In this document: positions 39,276-51,349 of the stretch, piece after piece | How positions within the stretch are numbered: the first letter of the stretch is position 1 | Layout: each line of letters starts with the position of its first letter | NCBI GenBank assembly: GCA_024305405.1 | Contig: JAKNDB010000018.1 | Span: 558,001 to 622,000, forward strand | DNA length: 64,000 nt | Origin: Dirofilaria immitis | Lineage: Eukaryota > Nematoda > Chromadorea > Rhabditida > Onchocercidae | Direction of reading: 5' to 3' | The notes under the pieces: model-generated | The model's database searches: none | What the model was told of the DNA's origin: nothing | The model's input: only the letters and a program-made list of their open reading frames with translations | Translations under genes and position numbers: made by a program

Positions 39276-41211
39276 CTTCTTTATTTAAGAAAATAAAACT
39301 AGAAAAATAAATGATTTCAAGAGAACTGAAAAAGAAATGAAGATAGATAGGAAGAAAAAAACTTTTAGGGAAATCGAGAAAGAAAAGATGAGAAAAACCG
39401 GAGAGAATATGAGTAAAGGAAAGGGAAAAGATTAACTATTTTTTTTTTCTAATAAATAAAAAGTAGCACAAAAAGTTTGAAATTCTTTTTTCTTTTTTTA
39501 TTCTTAAGGGAAATCCCAAAAGACCTACTTTCTTTCGATTATGTATGTATATATATATATATATATCGATAAGCTATCATTATTTCCACCTCATTAAATT
39601 GTTGAAGTGGTAGTGTTAATGTATGATATTGATGTTATAATTGTATATATTAAGATGTATAAGATGAAAAGGGAAAATAAAATGTTTAAAATTATTATTT
39701 TTACAACTTTTTAAACTTATTTATTATTAATATATATATATATATGTATGAGAAAAAGAAAAATTTCAAATCATTTTTTTCCGCATTTCCTTTTTTGTGA
39801 AAAGTTTAAAATTATTATTTTTTGATATAACTAAGTTATTAATGGGACAACTTTTTAGAATTATAATTATTAGAACCTTTTTGAAATATCAAAATTATTC
39901 GATGATAGATTTTCAAAATATATTTTAAAATTATTATTACTAACCAATGATAAATGGAAAATAATCAATATTGATTGATATATTCAGGATCATCTCTATT
40001 GAAAAGTATTTTGTCGATGTGATAAAAATTAAATCTTTTACTTAAAAATAATTTTGTAATCAAATAATTTAAATTTCATACCCGAAATATTCAAAATATA
40101 TTTAATTTTTTACTATACGGAATAGTTAGTGGGAAAATAAATAAATATATATATATTAATTATTGGAAAGAAGTAGGAGAAAGAAAAAAATATTTCCAAT
40201 TGAAAAGTTTCATTAAAATTGGAATTTTTCTTTTGATAATTAAAAATCTATTTCAATAGTTACCTATTATCTTTTAATACCTTACCTGGCCTAATAGCAC
40301 CATCTTTTTTGCTATAATTTTATTTTTTGTTAATTTCATAATTATCAAAGTATTATATGTAAATATCGAGATCTTTTTATCAGTATTATAATCATTTATT
40401 ACTCTTATGAATTGATTAGATAATTGATTTCATAAAATGGCATATTAGTAATGGGTAGAAATCTTTTTTTAAAGATAAATTCCAATCTATTAAGCTAAAT
40501 AGCGGTCATTTCTACGAAAGTCTATGATATCGGTTTTGGTAAGTTTTTTTTAATCATATCAATTTCATGACTATTAATTTATAGAATATCAATTGTTAAA
40601 TGATTCAAAAAATTATCGCTATTAGTTCTTTTCTTTCGGGAAAAACTCAATAATATATTAGCAAATTGATATCCCATAAATCAATACTTATGAAATTGAT
40701 ATGATCATGTAGGAAAAAAAGATTAATAAGGTTTAAAAAAAGTTACAGTAATTGATTGAAATTGCATAAGATTACGTGAAAAGTTACGACGGAAAAAATT
40801 TTTTTTCAATGATTAGAATGATAATTGATAATGCTATCTTTTTCTTCTAATGTTATTTTATGAATTATTCAATCAATTTACAATATTCATTTCATATTTT
40901 CAATTGGATAATCATTCAATTAAATCATAAAAAGTAGTTTTAAAAGGATTTATTTATCTTTGTAAGAAATGATTGATAATTGAATTGATTTATATGATAA
41001 TTGCTTTTATAAAACATAAGAGAAATAATTAATAAATAAAAGAAACGTATGATTTCACGTAATTTTACGAATTTGTTAATGCTATTTTCAATTATAAAAA
41101 AATTTTACGAATAGCATAATACGTAAAACATAAAATTATAAAACATTTTTATGGGAAAAAATTATCATAGTGCATTGTTGGAGATATTAGTTAAAATTTG
41201 ATAAAAGCAAG

Positions 41212-41336
<125 letters not shown>

Positions 41337-41574
41337 ATGCATAATGACTAGAAATACAAAATATAATTTAACTAATTAATTAATTGGCTTTTTCAGATTC
41401 GTTAATTTCGCAATAGAAGAAAATAAAGTTTTAAAATAAATTTCTCGAAATATTTTGTGATATTTTTAGCAATTATGAAAGTTATATTTTAGATAAAATT
41501 ATGAGAAGACAGGAACAAGAGGGGAATAAAACGGAGAAAAAAGAGGAATTAAAAAGTTCATCTGACTGAATTCA

Positions 41575-41755
41575 TTACCTGTTCGGTGGCATTCATTAGT
41601 TATCCGATGGTATCTGTTAATTATCCAGTAAAATTCATTGGTTATCTAGAAGACTCATGAACTCATTAATTATCTGACGGAATTCGATAATTATCCGGCA
41701 AAATACGTAGATTATCCAGTGGGATACGCTAGTTATCGGCGGAATCTGTTAGTTA
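41575..41755. repeat. Degenerate 23-26-bp minisatellite
   Basis: About seven diverged copies of a unit like ATTCATTAGTTATCCGATGG (TTATCC/TTATCT/TTATCG cores). Confidence 0.75.
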
Positions 41756-42419
41756 TTTATTTTTAATATCTCATTTGTCATCTTTTTTCCAGTATAACTC
41801 TAAATCAATTAGAAATTTCGAATGATTGTAAGAATTTAAAAATGAACAATTATTGATAATAACAATTAGATAGATAGATGTTTGTTAATTCAGGAAAACG
41901 TTAAACAATAAATAATGTTTATAAACAAAATAAACGGACAGAATTACAAATTATTACATCAATTTTTTTGATATAAAATTAAGTTTCAAAATGTTATAAA
42001 TGAAATAATTAATTAATTTATTCCAAAATATGATGAATTTTTCATGCTACTTTATATCGAATTTTTAATTAATAAAATTTTAATAAATTTAATTTATAAT
42101 TTAGTACAAATATTATTATTTTATTAGGATGCATATAAAACAGAATAAAATAAAATATCCTGAAGAACAAAACAGATTCTAATTCGTTCTTTCTTTTCTC
42201 ACTTTTTAATTAAAAATTTAAGTCATTAAGTACTCAAATTAATCATAGCTGAGAAAGATAAAATTACAATGAATAAAAATTATTTAATAAATTATTTATT
42301 GATCCATAAAAATCAATTATTCTATTATTTTGTTATAATTCAATTTACTAGGAATGTCCTAGGCAGTGAAATTTCTTGAATACATCACGAATAATTTAAG
42401 TTTAGAATTTAACTATTCC

Positions 42420-43290
42420 ATATCATTCCTTTGTCATATCTTTCTTATTTCTAATATAATAAAAAATGAGCTAAAAGAGTTATATGAAAGAAATAAATTT
42501 AGAAAAAGTAAATTGTCATTTTAAGTTTAAAATTTAAGTTTACCACTTTATCCATCATTTCCAATGCAATAAAAAGAGCTTCAAAAAATACATATTTTGA
42601 AGAAATGAAGCAAAATGAGCGCGAAGGAAGGAAAACTACGATTTTAAGTTTAAAATTTATGCCCACCATTTCATTTTTCATTTCTAATATGACAATAAAA
42701 ACCATTAAAAAAATATGTAAAAGAAATGGAAAGAAATGAGTGTGAGAAAAAAAATTGTATTTTAAGTCCCGCATATACCTTCCATTTTTCATTTCTTCAT
42801 TTCCAATTAATACTAAATCAAAAGATTTGAGTTTTCCATTTTATTTTTTATTTCCAATACAAATAATAAAAATAAATGAATAAAATGGAGCATCAAAAAA
42901 GGCACGCAAAGGAAATGAACGCAAAGGATGAAAATTGCCACTTTAAGTATATAATTTATGTCTGCCATTTCATTTTTCATTTCCTGCAGTAATAAATTTA
43001 AAATTTAAATTTTCCATTTCATTATTCATTTCCGATGTGATAATAAAAGCATCAAAAAGAAACTGATATATTTAAAAGAAATGAAACAGATGAATGAATT
43101 ACTAAAGAAAAAGAATTGGTATTTCTTGTGAAATGAAAGAAATAAGTATGGAAGAAAAAAAAGTTATATTTCAAATTTAAATTTATGTTTTCATTTTTCA
43201 TTTCTTATTAGAAATAAATTTAAAATTTAATTTTTCTATTTCATTCTTCTATTTCTGATATAAATAATAAGATTATCAAAAGGAATAAAT
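42420..43290. repeat. Long-unit degenerate tandem repeat (roughly 120-180 bp unit)
   Basis: Five or six copies share TTTAAGTTTAAAATTTA, CCATTTCATTTTTCATTTC, (T/C)AATA..AATAAAA and GAAATGA blocks in the same order, separated by variable A-rich stretches. Confidence 0.75.
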
Positions 43291-43397
43291 ATTTGGTATT
43301 ATTGTTAAAATAAAAATGAAAAAGACTTATCTGCTCGTTAACAATTCATCAATACAAATATGCATGCAAATGATATGTCAAGAAAAATAAAAGACAA

Positions 43398-43460
43398 GAG
43401 AGAGGGAGAGAGAGAGAGGGAGAGAGAGAGGGAGAGAGAGGGAGGGAGAGAGAGAGAGAG
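43398..43460. repeat. (GA)n/(GGGAGA)n microsatellite
   Basis: Purine-only run of GAGAGAGGGAGAGAGA units, about 60 bases. Confidence 0.95.
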
Positions 43461-44434
43461 AAAAGATTGCTTTAAATATTTATTTTGCGTGAATGATTGA
43501 TATATAAGCTTCATCAACCTATTATTCAAGCAAGCCATTTCAATTGATATGAAATTTCAAAAACAAACAGGAAAGAAAGGAAAAAGAAAAGGAAAGCTTT
43601 TAAAAGCAAAATTGGAAGTAATTTGGAAGCAATTTTCCTTTTTGAAAAGTTAAGATGAAAAATAGATCAAAGATTAAAAGTAATCATTGTTTATTTATAT
43701 TATCTAATTAAACATTCAAATTAAACTTTATTCATATTAACAGTTAATAAAATATTGACAAATTTATCTGATATAATTATTTAAATATTATATTATTAAT
43801 AGAAATTATTAATTATTAAATTGATAAAATTTGATTTAATTGATTAATTGTTTTTATTAAATTTAAAATTATTAATAATATTTCATCATTAATAAAATTA
43901 ACAGATAAATGATAAGATATGATAATTTGAAATTATTAATAATTTTATTATCAATAAATTAATGATAAGATATGATTCTGTAAAATTTAGCAATTCATTA
44001 GAAATTTGATAAATTTATTCGAATAATTATATTATTTTTATTAAATATGAATATCATCAATAATTTAATTATTAATAAAAATAATAAATAAATTATAAGA
44101 TATGATTTTGTAAAACTATAAATTAATAAGAATATTTCCAATATATATATATATATATATATTGGAAATAGATAAATGATATTAATCGTTGTTTTACTTT
44201 TTGATAAATTTCAATTTTAATATTATTCCGTGGAAATAATATTTGCTAATAGTATGCAATAATATTTTGCTGGCAGAAAAGAGAAGAAATTTGAATTAAA
44301 TTACCAAAGGATCGAATTACCAAAAGATATGAAATATTTCTATAGATATTATTAATCAATGAATAAGAAATGATTTATATCTTCCAATGAATTTAAAAAA
44401 AAAGAAAGGATTGGAGGAATTAAATTTCAACGAT

Positions 44435-44608
44435 TCAAATGTCACCAGCAACAGTAATATCAGCAACAGCTGGTGTAGGAGAAATGCTTTGAGCGCCATT
44501 CATCCATCTATCGACAATTATCGCCGCATTCTTGGCTGATACCTTTACATCTTTCCCGATTTCCCGCTCTAATTCATTGGCGAAAATCGAGAATTGATTG
44601 TTGCCAAA
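44435..44608 (-). CDS. Orphan terminal coding exon, unknown protein
   Basis: Minus-strand frame of 57 codons ending in TGA at 44437-44435. Its base and codon composition (GCC, GGC, GAG, CGG) is far more gene-like than the surroundings. The peptide reads FGNNQFSIFANELEREIG, continues KDVKVSAKNAAIIVDRWMNG and ends VADITVAGDI. It has an amphipathic, charged helix pattern and no low complexity. The start is set by a CTAG acceptor at 44610-44609; another acceptor lies at 44625. I could not find the upstream exons between here and 51 kb and do not recognise the family. It may be the last exon of a gene whose other exons are short, or a gene fragment. Confidence 0.45.
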   Translation of the reverse strand, partial: FGNNQFSIFANELEREIGKDVKVSAKNAAIIVDRWMNGAQSISPTPAVADITVAGDI

Positions 44609-44702
44609 CTAGCAACTGACTATTTCAACTATAACAAATGATAAATTTCATTTCTTCAATTTTTATAACATTACAAAATAAAGCATAAATTATACATATT
44701 AC

Positions 44703-44856
44703 AGATGATGGACAAGAATAGATGAAAGAAAAGAAGAATGGACAAGAGTGGACAAGCATGAACAAGAGTGGACAAGAATGGACATGAATAGGCAAGAATG
44801 GACAAAAATGGACAAGAATGAACAAGAGTGGACAAGAATGGACAGGAGTGGACAAT
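44703..44856. repeat. 10-bp minisatellite (GTGGACAAGA)n
   Basis: About 15 copies of a TGGACAAGA(A/G) decamer. Period 10 is not a multiple of 3, so all three minus-strand frames stay open and give His-Ser-Cys-Pro repeats, which explains the three overlapping open frames here. Confidence 0.9.
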
Positions 44857-45039
44857 AATAATAGATAAGAATAAAGAGAATACCAAGAGAATACCATTGG
44901 TTAGCAAAAGAAATTTTCTTCAATAATAAGTATTTTAGGCGATATTTATTCTTTTTCATTTCGATTATAATAACAATGAAAAAATGGACAATTTCTTATG
45001 AGAAAATTAATTACATCATAAATTCCAATCCGTTCGAGA

Positions 45040-45363
45040 AATGTCCTAACAAATATTATCCGATAATAACTTTAATTTCATTTAGTTAACATTTGTCAAA
45101 AATGTCCAAACAATAGTCATCTGGCGATTTTACTCTAATTTAGTTAATACCGCGAAAATGTCGAAGCAATGGATCATCTGGCGATTTTATTCTGATTTAG
45201 TCAATATTATGAAAATGTCAAAGCATTGGTCATCTGGCGATTTTATTTTGATTTGCTTAATGCGCCAAGATATCTAAACAATATTCGTTTGATGTCTTTC
45301 TTCTAATTTAGTTAAAAAGAAAAATTTGATTTAGCAAATATTGTTTAGATATCTTGGCGCATT
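45040..45363. repeat. 55-bp tandem repeat ending in a 27-bp perfect inverted repeat
   Basis: Four to five copies of a unit with AAATGTC(A/G)AA(G/A)CAAT, TCATCTGGCGATTTTA and TAATTTAGTTAAT. The last unit's AATGCGCCAAGATATC... segment (45259-45285) recurs as its exact reverse complement at 45337-45363, with a 51-base loop. Confidence 0.85.
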
Positions 45364-46794
45364 GTTTGTTTAGATATCTCCTGATCAAATAATCGGATTC
45401 AATTGTTTTAATTTAGATTAGCCTAATTGTGGCGTAAGAGAGAACTTGGCCAAAACGACAATTTTTCGCTCAATTCGACGCAAAAGAAAATGCGGCGCAA
45501 AATGGAAATTTGCCCAATCACAACTCATAGAGGAATTTTGTCGTTTTAAATTTTATAAAAAGTTTTTTTTTTTGGACAAAATACTTCCGGCAAAGACATC
45601 GTATATATAAAGCCTAAAAACATACGGCTATTTTGTTAAACTGACGAAGAAAATGAACATTTTCATGAATGAATGAATGAATGAATGGAAAGAAATTTAA
45701 CATTTAAAATTCATTTCTCGACTAGGCATTATTCTTCTTAAATGGCCAATTTTTGTTTAAGCCAATTTTCATTTTGCTTCTTTTAACGATTAAGCTAAAG
45801 GCTAGCATAAAAATTTGGGAAGCTATTGACAAATAAGGCTCATTTCTGAAACACTTTCTTGTCTTTAATAATTTAAAATCATTAGGCTTTAGTGCTTTTT
45901 TGTCTCTCAAGTATCGCTTTTTTTTCTTTTTCAATCCATTGTTATCATGATTTATTTATCACAATTATTTAAGCAAACATTTTATGCAAATTTTCATTTA
46001 AGTTTTTCAGATAATCATCATAACAATTACTTGATTTTTCTCGTTTACTTTTTTTCAAATTTTTTTATTTTTATATTGATCATTCAAATGATTGATCAAT
46101 TTTAATTGGATCAATATATGATAGATAGACATAGGAATACTATGAGTTAATTCAAATTTTGTTTGGATAAGTTGCCTTAAGTGCAAAATTTTATTTTATT
46201 TAATCTATTATTAAATTACCATCTTCCTCATAGTAGGTAGTAAGGAAGGCATATTTCTCATATTAGTAAGATCTATTATTTGAACTATGAACTCTTTTTT
46301 CTCGTCATAATTATCACTATAAAATTGTAACAATTAATAGATAATGCAAATAACTGATGTAATCATATATTATCTTGAAATAATGACAATATAATAATTA
46401 AAATTATAATCAGAAGTTGGAAATAAATAAGTAATTTGCAATAAATATATTATAGTGAAAAAAAATAAAATAATTATAGAAATAATTACAAACTAAGAAT
46501 TATAACTTGTTTACTTAAAATTAATTGTCTATTCTAATATTAGTATAAGAAAAAAACATTTCAATTATTAAACAATAAATTAAATAAATTTTTTTAAAGT
46601 TCATCGTTTAAAGTAAGCAAAACAGATGTATTCAAAAGTTGCAAGTAAAAACAAAAGTTACGGATTATTTCATTAGCACTAAAAGTTTTAAAATATGAAA
46701 CGAAAAAGAATAATTAATAGGAGAAATTAAGAATTAAGAAATTATGACAATTAATAAATAAATATTTAATAATATTACATTTCATTATGCCATT

Positions 46795-46985
46795 TCAATA
46801 AGCAAGAAATTTCAATTCTCGACAATAAACAGACAATGAATTTTAATTCCGATAATAAATAAGGCAAGAAAGTACAATTCTCAATAATAAATAAGCAAGA
46901 AATGCCAATTCTCGATAATAAATAGGCAAGAAATGTCAATTCTCGATAATAAATAGACAAGAAATTTCAATTCTCAATAATAAAT
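46795..46985. repeat. About 31-bp tandem minisatellite
   Basis: About six copies of TTCTCGATAATAAATA plus GGCAAGAAATGTCAA, each with one to three differences. Confidence 0.9.
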
Positions 46986-49621
46986 ATTCCATTAAATTTA
47001 TGATTTATGAAGAAAACATATTCTCCTCATGTTTCCCGATAATTTTCTTCCTGATTAATTAATGATAATAGTGTTGAAAGATGGGATAGGATGGATAGGA
47101 TGAATGGATCAATGGATTAGTTCCCATTATGAGAAGAGGAATACTTCATACCGCATACTTGTCAAATTTCATTTTCAAAAACCCTTCAACTTGGTAAATT
47201 AATTAGAAATGAGCCTTTTTGAGCATGTAATTGTCGAGATCAATAAAATGCTTCAAAAGCTATTCAAATATAATGATTATTTCATTTAATGAGATTACTA
47301 CATGCAAGAACCGATAGGTTTATTCTTAAGAAAATTATTGATATTGAAAATGTTAAAATTTTCAATTAAACCTTTTAGAAATATTTTGATTAAAAATTTA
47401 ATTTTTTTTATTGAACTAATCAAAAGATGGATGTATGAAAATAATCAAATACTTATATTTTAATTAAATCAAATATATAATCGATATAATTAAAATTAAT
47501 TTTATTATTTAAATTTTTTTCATCTTAAAATACTATAAAAGAAAAAAGTTTTTCATTAAAAATAATCTATAAAATAAGAAAAATAATTAAAAAATGGAAA
47601 AATAAAAGAATAAGCAAAATTGAATGAAATAATATTTAAAAGAAATAAAAATATTCAAATAATTATATTTGTAAATTATTTTTCTTATTCTTTTTATATT
47701 CTTTCTTCAATGGAAGACATTTAAAATTTAAAAGAAATCAAAATATCTAAATACTTAAAATAATTATTTCAATGCAAAAAAATCGAAATTTAAAAGAAAG
47801 AAAGAGAAAAAAAAGGGAAGAAATTTAAGATTAAAATAATTAATTTCCTGGGAATATCCATTACGTAATAAATGAATAATTGATGCAAATTTTTTCAAGA
47901 AAAACCAAACTCTCATAGTAATAAAATAATAATTGAAAATTGAATATAATTTTATAAACTTCGAAGGAAAAAGAAAAGAGAAAATTGATTAACATTTTTT
48001 TCTGTTAATTATTTTATCATTAATATGAGAAAAACTATTTTTGATTAATTATTATTTGATAGTCGAATTAGCAAAACAAAAAATCACATCTTTATCATTT
48101 ACTTTCTTCGTTACTTTTCGAATATTCCTAATTTAATTTCTAAACATTAAAATCCAATTCAATTAATCAAAAGAAAAACAGTTGTGATATATTTTCAAAT
48201 TAAACACAAAATAAATAATGAAATAATTGACCTTTTCAATTTCCATTTCTTATTATTTCGTCTCTTTGATTTTAAAGAACATATCGAAAATAATAGTAAA
48301 ATTTAAATTGGAAATGAATTCCAAATCAAACGTAAAATAAAAAATCAAAAAGCAATGAAATATTTTTAGTTATTCCAAAAATTTTGGAAATTTGTGTTTT
48401 TATAATTCTTAAGATAATAATGATAATAATGATCGGAATACTAATTGTCATTATCGACATTGTTGTTGAATGCTGCTAAATCATTTCAGAGAGGAAAAGA
48501 AATAATTAAAAGTTGAAATGACTTTTGTTAAAGTACGAGCAATAATTGGTTCCTGGCACGGTCAACAATTATCATTTATCAATATGCTTCCAATAATCAT
48601 TTTGTTTATGATAACAATTTGCTTTTCTGAGAATTGCTAAAATCAAAAATTTAGTACAATGGTTTAATTTTGATTTGCTATCATTTCGATTATTTATTAT
48701 TTGATACGATAGTAAACAATAATTGTGATGATAATGATACTGAAGAATTATGATAAAAGCAACAATGAAGAGATAATATTATCAGTGTAGATAGTGATAA
48801 TAAATAAAGCGTAATAGGATAAATGAAATTTTGCTTTATTATCAATGGTAATAGATTAAGTGCTTCGTGTTGACAATCGTGATGCATAGTAAATGATTCA
48901 GATTGATAATTATAGTAGATAATAGGTGATTTATATTGATAATAGTAATATATAACAAAATTCATTCCGAAATATTTCTTCTTCTTTAAAAAAATAGAAA
49001 ACAAAAATTATCTTGATACAAAATGATAATCATAGAGCAAAATAGATAGAGGCTAAAGGTCATGGTATATAATTTATTATTTTGTAATTAAGATAGATTT
49101 TGACTTTTAATAAATTGATTTAGGCTGATATTAAACGTTATAGTAATAATAATTTTGCACAAAGCTAACGTTTTGTTTTATATTCTTGAAAGAAAAAAAT
49201 ATTTTCGGATAAATGCATCTTTTAAATTGTGAAAGATTAACAGGAAAGGAAAAAATATATTTTAAAAGTAAAATTTATAAAAGAATGGATTTTTCGTTAA
49301 AAAGAAAAAAAGTAAAAGGATTTTAGGGAAAAAAGCCAAAATTTCTTGGCTACATCCATGAATAGTTCCTAACTTTTTAAATTTGTTAAATGAACGATGA
49401 AATTTGTTAGAAAAATATGCCAAAAAAATCATATGATAATTATGTACTCTTTCATTTTCATACTTTTCAAATTATTAAAATGACAGAAGCCAAAGAAATT
49501 AACATTAAATGAGACTAGCAAACAAAGCTATCAGCAACTTGGCTTAATAAATGTAAAAGAGTAAAATTGAAATGAAAACACAGAATAAATTCAATGACTA
49601 TTTTTTACACTTAAGTAATAA

Positions 49622-50115
49622 TGGATGGAGAAATAGAAAAAATTCTACCCATTATTTGGCCTATTTCTGGTCTTTCTTGTCCAATCTAAACACCACATAT
49701 ACATATATACATAATTAATGCATTATTGGCAGATCTAAACTGATGAATTACAGCAAAATTAGATTCAAATTACTGAAATACTTCCTGGCTCATTTCATTA
49801 GTTTGAAAGGAAATAAAAAAGAAACGAAACAATCAATTTAAATGAAGTTAATTATACGACAAAAATGTTCAGAATTTAATGAGAGACATAGAAAAAGGAA
49901 AAACCTATCCATTACTTGGCCTAAGTATTCCTGATCATTCTTGGCCAATCTAAGTATTATACACATGTAATTAGTGTGTACTATTGCTAAATACAAACTG
50001 ATGTTTGGCGATAAAGTTAGGTTTAAATTACTAGAATACTTCCTGGCTCATTTCAATGGTTAAGAATGAAAGAATAAAAAAAAAAAAGAAAAATGAAACG
50101 ATCAATTTAAATGTA
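49622..50115. repeat. Diverged tandem duplication of about 245 bp
   Basis: 49622-49850 and 49875-50115 share, in order, CCATTA(T/C)TTGGCCTA, CTTG(T/G)CCAATCTAA, AAACTGATG, AATACTTCCTGGCTCATTTC and ACGA(A/T)C AATTTAAATG blocks. Confidence 0.85.
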
Positions 50116-50351
50116 ATAAAAAAAACTCGGAAAAAAAAGGAAAAGATGAAAAATAGGAAGGAAACGAAGAGAAATAAGAATCTGAAAAAGGATTACAATT
50201 TCATTTCTTAAATTCCTAAAAACATCAAATTATCTTTCAAATAAGCAAATATTTAGTAAAAAAGTTTTTCCAAATGATTAGAAATTAAAAAGAAAACACA
50301 CAAAATGCAAACAATTTTTTTGTTAAAAATTTTTGAAATAATTTAAAAAAA

Positions 50352-50570
50352 TTGAGCAACAACAACAACAATAACAACAACAATAACAACAACAACAACA
50401 ACAACAACAACAATAATAATAATAATGATAATAATAACAATAATAATGATAATAATAATAATAATAAATAGTAATAATAATAATAAACGGTAATAATGAT
50501 AATGATAATAATAAGCAGTAATAATGATAACGATAATAATAAACAGTAATAATGATAATAATAATAAAGA
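50352..50570. repeat. (AAC)n to (AAT)n compound triplet repeat
   Basis: AAC triplets change to AAT/AATGAT triplets with a repeated (A/G)CAGTAATAATGATAA sub-unit. The Val/Ile-run open frame on the minus strand is an artefact of it. Confidence 0.95.
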
Positions 50571-51349
50571 ATGAAACGATATTAAATAATAAATATTAGT
50601 AAAATATAAAGTGAATAAATGCAAAAGTTTGAAAACGATTGGAGTAAATTCACATTCACTTGTTGAAACTTCCAATAATTTCAAATCAATTTATTCCCTA
50701 AAGAATTTAACAAATAAACAAAACACAATCAGATGAAGTAAACGAAGAGATGATAATAATTCAAATATTTCGAATATATTTTCATGATTTTGTTCTTTCA
50801 CAATTTATGATAAAAATTCCCATTGGATATGTAGGAAGCTAAATATGGTTATCATCGAATTCATCATTCATTCTCCTATTCGAAAATATGCATAGATATT
50901 AGAAAATGCCAATCATATAAATTTACTAAGCAGCCGGTAGTTGCTGCCCAAATATATATAGAATTACTGCTTTTAAAATCGAACCCTTCTCTTTCACATT
51001 ATAAAGCTACAAGCTTTTGGATTTATTTTTAATACCTAATGATACTATTTTTAGCATGTTTGTAATGAAGTTAGAAAAAGAAAATCTTTTTCTTATTTGG
51101 TTCACTTTTGTCCATTTCATTCTTACAAGCTCATTCTTGAATAATCCATCAATTTATCAAACCGATGCATAGCTTTGCCTTTATTCCAAAAGAATGTATA
51201 GCAAGTATTTATTATGAATAATAAATAAAAACTTTGTGCAAATAAACAAACAAATTATTCCATTTGTGAATATTCTTTTTATTGTTTACAAATCAAAAGA
51301 TAAAAACGTAAATAATTAAAAATTCCCGCATATCGTCACCACTAAAATG

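Larger units (their letters stand above)
44609..51349. other. Gene-poor region between the orphan exon and mms-19
   Basis: About 6.7 kb without a convincing exon. Besides the repeats listed separately there is a more GC-containing patch at 45410-45560 with a 10-base inverted repeat. 45661-45690 carries a short TGAATGAA run. Open frames at 45722-45934, 48690-49004 and 50343-50684 lack splice or family support. Confidence 0.6.

Noticed and set aside
45722..45934. 70-codon Lys-rich minus-strand frame
   Set aside because: Composition driven by A/T runs; no splice context or similarity.
48690..49004. 104-codon minus-strand frame
   Set aside because: Tyr/Ser/Ile-rich translation of TGATAATA-type repeats; no supporting exon.
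50343..50684. Open frame with long Ile and Val runs
   Set aside because: Translation of the AAC/AAT triplet array.
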